DNA of 64,000 bases, from NCBI RefSeq assembly GCF_001427145.1, contig NZ_LMGL01000001.1, forward strand, positions 1,007,241 to 1,071,240, read 5' to 3'. This DNA comes from Microbacterium sp. Root166. Its GTDB lineage: Bacteria > Actinomycetota > Actinomycetes > Actinomycetales > Microbacteriaceae. The notes below the pieces were generated by a model. The model was not told where the DNA came from. It searched no databases and saw only the letters and a list, made by a program, of their open reading frames with translations. Of the stretch, positions 23,530 through 31,770 are shown piece by piece. The position numbers were made by a program, and so were the translations under genes. How positions within the stretch are numbered: position 1 is the first letter of the stretch; each line of letters starts with the position of its first letter.

Positions 23530-24485
23530 CAGGATTCCTCTCCGCTGTTGTTCTCGTCGGCTGCTCGAACGACCGATTGGCCGTCGCGCCGAATGATCTC
23601 GACCGCTGCCTCGCGGTATGCCACCGCGCCGGCGGACTGCCCATCGTATGCGATGACGGTCTGGCCGAAGCTCGGCGCCTCCGACACGCGCACGGAACGC
23701 GGGATCACCGAGTCCAGCACCTCACCCGCGAAGTGCTCGCGCACCTCTTCGGCGACCTGCTGCGCGAGACGGGTACGGCCGTCGTACATCGTGAGCAGGA
23801 TGGTCGAGAGATGCAGTGCCGGATTCAGGTGCTTCTGGATCATCCGCACAGTGCCCAGCAGCTGGCTCAGACCCTCGAGCGCGTAGTACTCGCACTGGAT
23901 CGGGATGAGCAGCTCGCTCGCGGCCGTGAAGGCGTTGATGGTCAGCAGTCCCAGCGAGGGCGGGCAGTCGATGATGACGAAGTCGATGCGCTCCTCGACC
24001 GCGGCGAGATACTCGTCGAGCGCGGTACGCAGGCGGTGCTCACGGGCGACCTGCGAGACGAGTTCGATCTCGGCGCCGGCCAGGTGGATGGTGCTCGGGG
24101 CGCAGAGAAGGTTGGGGGATTCGGGGCTGGTCTGCACGATGTCGGCGAGCGGGAACTCGTCGATGAGGACGTCGTAGACGCTGGGGATGTCAGCGGTGTG
24201 CGGCACACCCAGCGCGGTCGAGGCGTTCCCCTGCGGGTCGAGGTCGATGACCAGCACACGGGCGCCGACCGAGGCCATCGCGGCGGCGATGTTCACGGCG
24301 GTCGTCGTCTTCCCGACGCCGCCCTTCTGGTTCGACACCGTGAGCACGCGGGTTCGACCGGACATCTTCACGTCGGCGCTCTCGAGCACGCGGCGACGTG
24401 CAGAGAGATCGGCCAGTTCGCGAGCGAGAGGAGTGTCGTCGAACGAGAAGGATGCTGTGGCCTCCGCCTCGTCGGGCTGTTTCAC
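23529..24485 (-). CDS. parA: Chromosome partitioning ATPase ParA
   Basis: A Walker-type ATPase with the deviant P-loop 'KGGVGKTTTAVNIAAA', 'IDLDPQGNAST' and 'IIDCPPSLGLLTINA'. It drives origin movement together with ParB. Two GTG starts are possible. GTG at 24494 has its GGGAG only 1 bp away, while GTG at 24485, the middle of a perfect parS, has GGGAG about 10 bp upstream and is preferred (318 residues). Either way parS (24478-24493) covers the start region, which suggests ParB autoregulation. The N-terminal ~45 residues before the P-loop region are variable. Confidence 0.95.
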   Translation of the reverse strand: MKQPDEAEATASFSFDDTPLARELADLSARRRVLESADVKMSGRTRVLTVSNQKGGVGKTTTAVNIAAAMASVGARVLVIDLDPQGNASTALGVPHTADIPSVYDVLIDEFPLADIVQTSPESPNLLCAPSTIHLAGAEIELVSQVAREHRLRTALDEYLAAVEERIDFVIIDCPPSLGLLTINAFTAASELLIPIQCEYYALEGLSQLLGTVRMIQKHLNPALHLSTILLTMYDGRTRLAQQVAEEVREHFAGEVLDSVIPRSVRVSEAPSFGQTVIAYDGQSAGAVAYREAAVEIIRRDGQSVVRAADENNSGEES

Positions 24486-24493
24486 GTGAAACA
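24478..24493. promoter_or_regulatory. parS site overlapping the parA start
   Basis: TGTTTCACGTGAAACA, the perfect 16-bp parS palindrome. It spans both candidate parA start codons. Confidence 0.95.
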
Positions 24494-24590
24494 CTCTCCC
24501 TTTCGCGAGCGAACAACAACGTCACCCACTCTATCCCGCCACCGCTCGCGCGACGTGCCTTCACTCCCCTTGGGCGACGGCTCTGAGTCA

Positions 24591-24606
24591 CGTTTCACGT
24601 GAAACA
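24591..24606. promoter_or_regulatory. parS site (one mismatch)
   Basis: CGTTTCACGTGAAACA; only the first base differs from the palindrome. About 100 bp upstream of the parA start. Confidence 0.9.
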
Positions 24607-25474
24607 AGCCGACCTGCGTTGCGGGCCGTTCACGTGTCTCGGCACGGGATACTGCCGAACAGAAACGGCCCAGTGTGAACACCGTGCTCTGACGGATGGC
24701 TGGGCACGATGAAAGGGGCGGGTATTGGGGCGCTGACGCTCCGACGCCTTGTCTGGTGTCGCTCGACCCGGCGGTTTGATCGGGCGATCCCGCACCCTTT
24801 CGAGATTCTGCAACTTCACGTGGCCGGTAGCGCGTGGCAGTAAGGGCGCGGGCAGCGATCTGGCCTTGCGCGTCGGATCAGTGGCTTGCGTGATTCCAGT
24901 AAACCTCCGAGCTCGTCGGCTCATCGACGTGGGCCAGCGGCCTGAACACAACGCGCACGGCGATCCCGCCTCTCGCGGGGACGTTCGAACGCGAGGGCAC
25001 ACGGGTGCGTGATTCAGCAGCGAATGATGCACATCACCGCTCCTACCGGGTGGTCCAGCGCGGTTCGACACACACGCTTGCGACGAGCGCGTCGTCTCTT
25101 CCACCGAGCAGTCGGTGGCATGGCACCGACTCGTGCGTTCGCGACAGAGAGCAGCTCGACTCCTCCTGACGCACTCGGCTCAGCCGGGCCCGGACCGAGC
25201 GAAGACGATTCTCGTGGTGGTGCGGGCGGTGGTCGAGCGGTCGAGCCCCTCCGTGGTGCATGGTGCGAACGCGACAGGGCGAGTCTCACTTCTCACTCTC
25301 CGCCTGGCGCGACCAGCACCGCTCCACCGCGCATATCCAGACTGCCAACAGCGGTACGGGGGCCCCATCAGCCTGCAGACAGAAATCAGTACGGCACGTC
25401 GGGTTGCGAACCCGCTCCCCTATGCGCCTAGGCGTCGTGGCGGTCTTCCCATCCGTCGACTCCCTCGCTTTCGA

Positions 25475-25490
25475 TGTTTCACGTGAAACG
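25475..25490. promoter_or_regulatory. parS site (one mismatch)
   Basis: TGTTTCACGTGAAACG; only the last base differs from the consensus. Confidence 0.9.
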
Positions 25491-25728
25491 AACTGATCGA
25501 AGGTGCGCGGCAACGTAGCGGTTCTGGTTGCGAGAGCAGATGGCCGACCAGATCCACGCTCGACCACACGCGACCAACTCAACACACCGTGCTGCACCGA
25601 ATGGGCGACTGCGATCGGTTCGTACTCGGCGTTACGCGGGTTGCCTCATGGAATCGCAGTGCGCCTCGCAGTGTCGGTAGTAGGCTCTCATCCTCGATCA
25701 GCTCCCGCCGCCGTCGCACTTTCGGCGA

Positions 25729-25744
25729 TGTTTCACGTGAAACG
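25729..25744. promoter_or_regulatory. parS site (one mismatch)
   Basis: TGTTTCACGTGAAACG, 254 bp from the previous site. Confidence 0.9.
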
Positions 25745-26199
25745 AGCGAATCCAGCGACGACGACGTCGCCGCTCGACATCCGCGGAAAGCGAGCCTGGA
25801 CTGAACTGTGTCCCTGACTCTCGCATCCCTGCTCGGCGGCCTGATGCCACTGAGCTAGACGGCACGTTCGGCCTTCCGTGGAGGCGATCAGGCTCATCGC
25901 GACAACGCTCGGCATGCGCGGCGGTGAGTCGAGCCGAGGGCGGGACACGAGTTCGGACGAGTACGTCCGAAAGTCGGCGGGAAACAGGGCGGCTAGCCAC
26001 TCAGGCGTAGCCGACCTCGCATTGCCAGTGAGTCGGACAAGCGATGGCCCTGCAGCCCCCGACTCGAGAATCGGCGCAATACCCACCCCATCGATTCGAT
26101 CGTCGCGTGCTGTGGGTCAGACAGAGTTCCACAACCCCGGGGTGTCCGGCACCAACTCCTTGACGTCAGCCCAGCCCCGTGCGTACAGGCTTTCCAACG

Positions 26200-26215
26200 C
26201 GTTTCACGTGAAACA
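26200..26215. promoter_or_regulatory. parS site (one mismatch)
   Basis: CGTTTCACGTGAAACA, 471 bp from the previous site. Confidence 0.9.
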
Positions 26216-26380
26216 TTGACGACCAGCTGCAACCCCTGCGGTCCCAGGACGGGCGTGCGAGCCGTGACGCGTGAGCAATCGGCATCGTGCATCGACCCGC
26301 GACAGCTGCGTCATCCCGAGGATCTCGATCCGCGCGGGCCGACGCATGGTATGCACAAAGCTCGTACTCGTGGGGTCCGA

Positions 26381-26396
26381 TGTTGCACGTGAAACA
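26381..26396. promoter_or_regulatory. Degenerate parS site
   Basis: TGTTGCACGTGAAACA: one substitution inside the left arm (T to G at 26385). It lies 28 bp beyond the rsmG stop codon. Confidence 0.75.
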
Positions 26397-26423
26397 CCGA
26401 TCGGCTGAGATCGGCAGGTCAGG

Positions 26424-27050
26424 TCAGCGGACGGTCGCTCGCACGACTCGCGAAGGCTCCTCGAGGAGTCCTTCGCCCACCACTTCGAGTCGAGCGTTCG
26501 TCACGCGGTACTTGCGAAGCTGCTTCTCGGCTGCGTCGATCTCGGACGCGCCACTCGCGCCCTTGAGAAGGATGAGCTCGCCTCCGTTGCGAACAAGCGG
26601 CGCAGTCAGCGGAACGAGTGTGCGAAGCGCACTCACGGCACGGGCTGTGACGGCGTCCAGGACCGGGCCGAACTTCCAGTCTTCAGCGCGCGCTCGAACC
26701 ACTTCGACGTTGTCGAGCCCGAGCTCTGTCGACTGCTCTGTGAGCCAGGCGACCCGGCGCTCCATCGGCTCGATGAGCACCCACTGCACATCCGGTCGAG
26801 CGATCGCCAGGACGATTCCCGGCAGACCGGCGCCCGATCCCACATCGCCCACGCGTCCCGGAGAGAACAGCGGCGCGATGACGGCGCTGTTGAGGATGTG
26901 CCGGCTCCACAGGCGGGGCGGCTCGAGGGGTCCGATCAGACCTCGCTCCTCGCCGTACTCACCCAGTGCTTCCGTGAACCGGCGGGCCAGTTCGATCCGG
27001 TCTCCGAAGAGAACTGCAGCCGCGGAAGGTTCCTGCTCGATCTCAGTCAT
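26424..27050 (-). CDS. rsmG: 16S rRNA (guanine-N7)-methyltransferase RsmG (GidB)
   Basis: A 208-residue RsmG. The SAM motif is 'VGDVGSGAGLPGIVLAI', preceded by the family's 'LWSRHILNSAVI' segment and followed by 'ERRVAWLTEQSTELGL' and 'TARAVSALRTLVP'. It methylates G527 (E. coli numbering) of 16S rRNA; loss gives low-level streptomycin resistance in other bacteria. It is part of the rpmH-rnpA-yidD-yidC-jag-rsmG-parA-parB string that leads away from dnaA. Its leader, only 24 bp after jag, is mostly occupied by a parS site and has no clear Shine-Dalgarno sequence. Confidence 0.96.
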   Translation of the reverse strand: MTEIEQEPSAAAVLFGDRIELARRFTEALGEYGEERGLIGPLEPPRLWSRHILNSAVIAPLFSPGRVGDVGSGAGLPGIVLAIARPDVQWVLIEPMERRVAWLTEQSTELGLDNVEVVRARAEDWKFGPVLDAVTARAVSALRTLVPLTAPLVRNGGELILLKGASGASEIDAAEKQLRKYRVTNARLEVVGEGLLEEPSRVVRATVR

Positions 27051-27053
27051 CGA

Positions 27054-27069
27054 TGTTTCACGTGAAACG
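27054..27069. promoter_or_regulatory. parS site in the rsmG leader
   Basis: TGTTTCACGTGAAACG, one mismatch. It starts 4 bp upstream of the rsmG ATG and fills most of the jag-rsmG gap, where a ribosome-binding site would be expected. Confidence 0.9.
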
Positions 27070-27074
27070 CAGCG

Positions 27075-27596
27075 TCAGCCGCGCTTGATCACCGTGTGGC
27101 GGTCGGCGCCCTCGCCGTACGACTCCGACACGAAGCCCCGGTCCGACACGATGTCGTGCACGAGCTTGCGCTCATAGCTCGACATAGCGGGCAGCGAGGC
27201 CTGCGTCGCGCCTTCCTTCAGGCGATCGATCGCTCGGTCGACCAGAGTCGCCAGCTGACGCTGACGTGTGTCGCGCGACCCGCCGACGTCGAGGATCAGG
27301 CGGGAGAAACGACCGGTGCGCGTCTGCACGGCGATACGGGTCAGCTCCTGGAGGGCCTGGACGGTGTCGGGCTCGGCGATCAACGCCACCGATCCGCCTT
27401 CCGGTGCTTCCACTGAGACGTAGGCGCGACCGCCGCGCACATCGAGGTCGAGATCGCCGTCGATGTCGGCGATGTCGAGCAGTCCCTCGATGAAGTCGGC
27501 AGCGACATCGCCTTCCTGCTCGAGCTGCTCCGCGGTGGCGGGCACGCGTTCTGCGGGTGCGGAGTCGACGGGCGCGAACTCGGGAGTGCTGGTCAT
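27075..27596 (-). CDS. jag: Jag / KhpB RNA-binding protein (KH and R3H domains)
   Basis: A 173-residue protein of the SpoIIIJ-associated Jag/KhpB family. An acidic N-terminal stretch is followed by a KH domain ('DIADIDGDLDLDVRGGRAYVSV') and an R3H domain ('LIDRAIDRL'-like segment, 'MSSYERKLVHDIV', 'SYGEGADRHTVIKR'). In other bacteria KhpB binds RNA with KhpA and affects cell division and elongation. The N-terminal Jag domain is absent, as is usual in actinobacteria. It lies 36 bp after yidC on the same strand. Confidence 0.93.
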   Translation of the reverse strand: MTSTPEFAPVDSAPAERVPATAEQLEQEGDVAADFIEGLLDIADIDGDLDLDVRGGRAYVSVEAPEGGSVALIAEPDTVQALQELTRIAVQTRTGRFSRLILDVGGSRDTRQRQLATLVDRAIDRLKEGATQASLPAMSSYERKLVHDIVSDRGFVSESYGEGADRHTVIKRG

Positions 27597-27632
27597 GGTG
27601 TCCTCAAACTCAGGGGGGCAGTGCTCAGGTCG

Positions 27633-28751
27633 TCAGGATGCGGTGCCGGCAGGGTCTTCAGAAGCATCGCCGGGGGTCGCCTTCTGTCCCTGCTGCTTCT
27701 GGCCCTGCTTCTTGGCACGCTGCTTGCCGACGGGCTGCTGGCGCTTGGGCGCGGCCGCACGCGCACGTTCGGCCTCTTCGTACAGGCGCTGCTGCTCGGC
27801 GACGTACTTCTCCATCGGCACGACCTTGCCCGAGGCGTCGATGGCCTTGCCCTTGCGGGCGAGGCGCTCCTCACGGGCCTTCGCCGCGTCCGAACCCGGC
27901 GTCGGCATCTCGCGGATGACCAGGAACTGCTGACCCATCGTCCAGAGGTTCGACACGAACCAGTAGATGACGACACCGAGCGGGAAGAAGACGCCCGAGA
28001 AGACGAAGGCGAACGGCAGCACCCAGAGCATGATCTTCTGCATCTGGTAGGCCTGGCCGGTCTTGGCCTCGGGGGAGAGGTTCTTCGAGATGATCTGCAG
28101 CTGGGTGAAGAACTGCGATGCGATCATCAGCACCACGAGCGTCGCCAGAATGGCGATGGCCGCCGTGTTGCCGGTATTGACCGCGTCGATCAGAGTCTCG
28201 TGCAGCGAAGCGACGCCGAACAGCTTCGCGTTGTAGAACTCAGCGGTGAGCTCTGCGTTGAGGAGCCCGACACCGCCGATGCCCAGCTGATAGTGCTTCG
28301 TCACGTCGTTGAGCACGCTGAACAGGGCGAAGAAGATCGGCATCTGCACGAGCAGCGGAAGACAGCTCGACACGGGCGTCGTGCCGTGCTTCTTGTACAG
28401 CGCCATGGTCTCGCGGCTCATGGCCTCGCGAGAGAGCTGGTCGCGCTTGCCCTTGTACTTCTCCTGAACTTTTCGCAGTTCAGGGGCAATTTCCATCATC
28501 TTGCGCTGGCTCTTGATCTGCTTCACGAAGAGCGGAATGAGAGCCGAGCGCACCACGATGACGAGGCCGACGATCGACAGCACCCAGGTGATGCCGTCCG
28601 CCGGCGGAAGACCAACCGCGGTGAAGAACCAGTGCCAGGCGACGAGGACAGCCTCGACCGCCCACTTCAGGGGCCACAGGATGATCCCGATGAGATCGAA
28701 CCCGCCTGCGGCGGCGTCAGGGGCGGGAGTGGAGGCCAGCAAGAGATCCAT
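27633..28751 (-). CDS. yidC: Membrane protein insertase YidC
   Basis: A 372-residue YidC/Oxa1-type insertase. It has five to six hydrophobic segments including 'ADGITWVLSIVGLVIVVRSALIPLFVKQ' (parts), the coiled 'LRKVQEKYKGKRDQLSRE' hairpin, 'TPVSSCLPLLVQMPIFFALFSVL' and 'LPFAFVFSGVFFPLGVVIYWF' (core motifs only). The C terminus is basic and Gln/Lys-rich, suited to ribosome contact. The long periplasmic domain of Gram-negative YidC is absent. It lies between yidD (8-bp gap) and jag in the conserved origin-proximal cluster. Confidence 0.95.
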   Translation of the reverse strand: MDLLLASTPAPDAAAGGFDLIGIILWPLKWAVEAVLVAWHWFFTAVGLPPADGITWVLSIVGLVIVVRSALIPLFVKQIKSQRKMMEIAPELRKVQEKYKGKRDQLSREAMSRETMALYKKHGTTPVSSCLPLLVQMPIFFALFSVLNDVTKHYQLGIGGVGLLNAELTAEFYNAKLFGVASLHETLIDAVNTGNTAAIAILATLVVLMIASQFFTQLQIISKNLSPEAKTGQAYQMQKIMLWVLPFAFVFSGVFFPLGVVIYWFVSNLWTMGQQFLVIREMPTPGSDAAKAREERLARKGKAIDASGKVVPMEKYVAEQQRLYEEAERARAAAPKRQQPVGKQRAKKQGQKQQGQKATPGDASEDPAGTAS

Positions 28752-28759
28752 GCGGAGGA

Positions 28760-29116
28760 TCAGTCCTTTCCGGTGGGAGCAGGCACGACGAAACCACGGG
28801 TGGTCAGCGCGTGCCGGAAGTTCGAGTGCGCAGGGACGTCATCGACGCCGCCCACCGCCCAGGGGTGACAGCGGCCGAGGCGGGCCGCAGTGAGAGCAGC
28901 GCCCTTGACGGCGCCGTGCTGCTGCACCGCACCGACGGCGTAGGCAGAGCACGACGGGTAGTACTTGCAGACGTCGCCGTAGGTGTGCGAGATCGTCGCC
29001 CGGTAGCCGTGCAGCACCGCGAGCACCGCATTGCGGGGAAGCAGGGGTGCCGCACGAAGAAGAGCGGATGCCTCGAAGTGGGCCTCGCCGATGGCGTAGG
29101 ACGGCAGGACGCTCAT
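28760..29116 (-). CDS. yidD: Membrane protein insertion efficiency factor YidD
   Basis: The ATG at 29116 overlaps the rnpA stop (ATGA) and has GGAGG 6 bp upstream, so it is preferred over an in-frame ATG 21 bp earlier. The 118-residue product has the YidD core: 'LHGYRATISHTYGDVCKYYPSCSAYAVGAV', here represented by the key CKYYPSCSAYA motif, then 'KGAALTAARLGRCHPWAVGGVDDVP'. The conserved cysteines are present. YidD assists YidC-dependent membrane protein insertion. Confidence 0.93.
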   Translation of the reverse strand: MSVLPSYAIGEAHFEASALLRAAPLLPRNAVLAVLHGYRATISHTYGDVCKYYPSCSAYAVGAVQQHGAVKGAALTAARLGRCHPWAVGGVDDVPAHSNFRHALTTRGFVVPAPTGKD

Positions 29117-29451
29117 GTCGTCCTCCGTGCCAGGCACCGGGCTACCTCATCGCGCAGCTCGCCGAACGGAATGGTCGCGGCGCTCGGAAGAGCGCGAATG
29201 ACGATGTCGATCCCGGGGCGCAGGGTCGGCAGCGACTCGGCCGAGAGCGCCTTCAGGCGACGACGAACCGTGTTGCGCACCACAGCACCGCCGACCTGCC
29301 GGCTCACGATGAAGCCGAAGCGCGCAGGACCCTCGGGATCGGATGCCGGATTGACGTAGGTCACGGTGTGCGCACCGGCGCAACGACGACCCCGGCGGAC
29401 GACGGCCTTGTACTCCGCACCGCGGGTGAGTCGGTTCGGCCGCGCCAGCAC
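29113..29451 (-). CDS. rnpA: Ribonuclease P protein component
   Basis: A 112-residue basic protein with the RNase P signature 'VGGAVVRNTVRRRLKAL' and 'ARFGFIVSRQ'. It binds the RNase P RNA and helps process tRNA 5' ends. It follows rpmH by 9 bp and overlaps yidD by 4 bp. Confidence 0.96.
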   Translation of the reverse strand: MLARPNRLTRGAEYKAVVRRGRRCAGAHTVTYVNPASDPEGPARFGFIVSRQVGGAVVRNTVRRRLKALSAESLPTLRPGIDIVIRALPSAATIPFGELRDEVARCLARRTT

Positions 29452-29460
29452 CGCTGGGGG

Positions 29461-29598
29461 TCAGGCCGAGAGCTCGGTGCGGCCCTTGCCGCGACGAGCC
29501 GAGAGGATGGCACGGCCGGCACGGGTGTGCATGCGGGCACGGAAGCCGTGCTTCTTGGCGCGGCGGCGGTTGTTGGGCTGGAAAGTGCGCTTGCTCAT
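29461..29598 (-). CDS. rpmH: 50S ribosomal protein L34
   Basis: A 45-residue highly basic protein: '[18 protein letters not shown]' followed by 'FRARM' and '[15 protein letters not shown]', the standard L34 sequence. The ATG at 29598 is the correct start; upstream in-frame sequence is leader. It opens the leftward operon rpmH-rnpA-yidD-yidC-jag, divergent from dnaA. A TTGACT hexamer at 29684-29679 on this strand may be part of its promoter. Confidence 0.96.
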   Translation of the reverse strand: MSKRTFQPNNRRRAKKHGFRARMHTRAGRAILSARRGKGRTELSA

Positions 29599-29908
29599 GA
29601 GGATCGCTTCCGGATCAGGTGTCACCGGGAATCTGAGACCGGAGACGCTACGTACAAAGGGACTGCCGAATAGGCATAAGTCAACCGATTTAGGGTACGC
29701 CGAGCCGCCTGAGAACTCAAACTGAGCGGGTCGGACCGGCATTATGCCGCGGCGCGTGTCGGCGGTCCGGAACGACACACCGCATCCATCCACAGTGGGG
29801 TTTGCTCCAGGGTCGCCCGGGAACTAGCGTAGCTCGGGCAGTTATCCACAGGCCTCCGCGGGAGCTTTCCGCGGCTCCGGGTGGATTCATCAACACCCCG
29901 GGGGGGCC
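29599..29908. promoter_or_regulatory. rpmH-dnaA divergent intergenic region with dnaA promoter and DnaA box
   Basis: 310 bp without a gene. For dnaA, TTGCTC (29802-29807), a 17-bp spacer and TAGCGT (29825-29830) form a good promoter. TTATCCACA, a perfect DnaA box, sits at 29842-29850, near the expected transcription start or shortly after, which suggests DnaA autorepression. A weaker ATCCACA lies near 29787. On the other strand TTGACT (29684-29679) is a candidate rpmH -35 element, without a clear -10. Confidence 0.65.
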
Positions 29909-31339
29909 ATGTCACCGCACGAGATTCCAGATGTTCCGGTCTGGTCGGCGGTGCTCGACGAACTCGCGGGGGACGAGCGGATCACCCCGCAGCTGCACGG
30001 CTTCCTGAGCCTCGCGGTGCCGCAGGGCGTCATGAGCGGCACTCTCTACCTCGACGTGCCCAACGATCTGACGGCCGCGCAGTTCACCAAGCGCATGCGC
30101 ACGCCGATCATGGAGGCCCTGACCCGGGTCGGCCAGTCAGAGGAGACGCCGGCGACGTCCTTCCGCGTCGTGGTGAACCCCGAGCTGGCCGATGCGCACA
30201 TGACGGCTCCGCTGCCGGTGCAGACCCAGAGCAGTATCGCCCCGACGGTCGTCGCGCGCCCCCCGATGGAAGAGCCCGGGGACGTGGCATCCGCTTCGTC
30301 GCGCAGCGACACCCGACTGAACCCGAAGTACACGTTCGACAACTTCGTCATCGGGCAGTCCAACCGCTTCGCGCATGCCGCCGCGGTCGCAGTGGCCGAG
30401 GCCCCTGCAAAGGCGTACAACCCGCTGTTCATCTACGGCGACTCGGGCCTCGGCAAGACGCACCTGCTTCACGCGATCGGCGACTACGCCCTCAGCCTCT
30501 ACACCGGCATCCGGGTCCGATACGTCTCGAGCGAAGAGTTCACGAACGACTTCATCAACTCGATCGCCAACAACCGCGGGTCGGCCTTCCAGGCGCGCTA
30601 CCGGGACGTCGACATCCTCCTCATCGACGACATCCAGTTCCTGCAGGGACGTGCCGAGACGCAGGAGGCGTTCTTCCACACGTTCAACACCCTGCACGAT
30701 CACGACAAGCAGGTCGTGATCACCAGCGATGTCCCGCCCAAGCACCTCACCGGGTTCGAAGACCGCATGCGCAGCCGGTTCGAGTGGGGTCTCATCACCG
30801 ATGTGCAGGCACCCGACCTCGAGACCCGCATCGCGATCCTCCGCAAGAAGGCGCAGAGCGAGCGGCTTCACATTCCCGATGAGGTGCTCGAGTACATCGC
30901 CACGGTGGTGTCCTCGAATATCCGCGAACTCGAGGGCGCGCTCATCCGCGTGTCCGCGTTCGCGAGCCTGAACCGATCGACGCTCGACATGTCGCTGGCG
31001 CAGACCGTGCTGCGCGACATCGTCGACCAGGACGACGCCAACGTCATCTCGCCGACCGACATCATCACCGCGACCGCGCAGTACTTCAAGCTGACCGTCG
31101 ACGACCTGTACGGCTCGAGCCGTTCGCAATCGGTCGCCACCGCGCGTCAGATCGCCATGTACCTGTGTCGTGAGCGCACGAGCCTGTCGCTGCCCAAGAT
31201 CGGCCAGTTGTTCGGCAACCGCGATCACACCACCGTGATGTACGCCTACAAGAAGATCAGCGACCTCATGAAGGAGCGTCGCTCGATCTACAACCAGGTG
31301 TCCGAGATCACCACTCAGCTCGGTCGCAACGGCCGCTGA
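29909..31339 (+). CDS. dnaA: Chromosomal replication initiator protein DnaA
   Basis: A 476-residue DnaA. Domain I is at about 1-85, followed by a short disordered domain II. The AAA+ domain III starts at 'LNPKYTFDNFVIG' with Walker A 'GDSGLGKTHLLHAIG', Walker B 'ILLIDDIQFLQG' and the box VII segment 'ASLNRSTLD'. Domain IV carries the DnaA-box binding signature 'LPKIGQLFGNRDHTTVMYA'. Domain II is much shorter than in Streptomyces. DnaA boxes lie just downstream in oriC, in its own promoter, upstream of dnaB and near 44.3 kb. Confidence 0.98.
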   Translation: MSPHEIPDVPVWSAVLDELAGDERITPQLHGFLSLAVPQGVMSGTLYLDVPNDLTAAQFTKRMRTPIMEALTRVGQSEETPATSFRVVVNPELADAHMTAPLPVQTQSSIAPTVVARPPMEEPGDVASASSRSDTRLNPKYTFDNFVIGQSNRFAHAAAVAVAEAPAKAYNPLFIYGDSGLGKTHLLHAIGDYALSLYTGIRVRYVSSEEFTNDFINSIANNRGSAFQARYRDVDILLIDDIQFLQGRAETQEAFFHTFNTLHDHDKQVVITSDVPPKHLTGFEDRMRSRFEWGLITDVQAPDLETRIAILRKKAQSERLHIPDEVLEYIATVVSSNIRELEGALIRVSAFASLNRSTLDMSLAQTVLRDIVDQDDANVISPTDIITATAQYFKLTVDDLYGSSRSQSVATARQIAMYLCRERTSLSLPKIGQLFGNRDHTTVMYAYKKISDLMKERRSIYNQVSEITTQLGRNGR

Positions 31340-31770
31340 TCCCCGCTGCGGTCATATGCCGCAAGAAGTGCTTGACACCGGTCCCACAGAGGGCCAATAT
31401 TCGCGTTCTTCACAGTGTGGAAAACCTGTGGATAACTCCACAAGCCTGCGGAAACATTGTTCGTGGGGCCGTCCGAGCCTGTGGATAGCTGTGGACAGCC
31501 GGTGCTGGGCGGAGGTCGTCTCCCGCAGCCCGTCCTCAGCCGTTCCACAAGTCACAACGATGTGGTTTCCCTCTCTCGACTGAGATCGGCCGAGTTGTCC
31601 ACAGTTTCCACAGCGGTTAACACCATGACATTAAGTGTTTGATGAAGACCGGATCCGATGACCTTGACGGTGGAGAGCTCCGGTGGACGGATGCCGCGTC
31701 CATCGGCACTAGCATCGGAGGGGCCTGCCACTAGCATGAGAAGCCCCAACCCGCAGTCGAGGGAGCATTC
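31340..31770. other. Replication origin oriC (dnaA-dnaN intergenic)
   Basis: 431 bp between dnaA and dnaN. Recognisable boxes are TGTGGAAAA (31416-31424), TGTGGATAA (31427-31435, perfect), TGTGGATAG (31480-31488), TGTGGACAG (31490-31498), a weak TTCCACA (31543-31549), TGTGGTTTC (31561-31569), TTGTCCACA (31595-31603, perfect) and GTTTCCACA (31604-31612). The left group points one way and the right group the other. An AT-richer stretch at about 31618-31650 ('ATGACATTAAGTGTTTGATGA'-like, shortened) is the best candidate unwinding element. The setting (dnaA upstream, dnaN downstream, gene strands diverging overall) supports the call. Confidence 0.92.

Larger units (their letters stand above)
24495..26423. 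other. Gene-free parS-rich spacer between parA and rsmG
   Basis: About 1.9 kb with no frame that shows a recognisable protein, good start context or family motif. Its obvious content is five parS or parS-like sites (24591, 25475, 25729, 26200, 26381). It is lower in GC-codon structure than neighbouring genes and lacks their third-position GC pattern. It appears to be a centromere-like loading zone. Confidence 0.75.

Noticed and set aside
25795..25870. tRNA-like segment on the minus strand (TCTAGCTCAGTGGCATCAG)
   Set aside because: The D-arm-like start is followed by a loop that is too long, and there is no valid anticodon stem or T-stem. At most it is a decayed remnant.
25009..26292. Small open frames on both strands in the parS spacer
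   Set aside because: No ribosome-binding sites, no family motifs, and many read through parS as FHVKR or VSRET-type strings. Codon pattern is unlike neighbouring genes.
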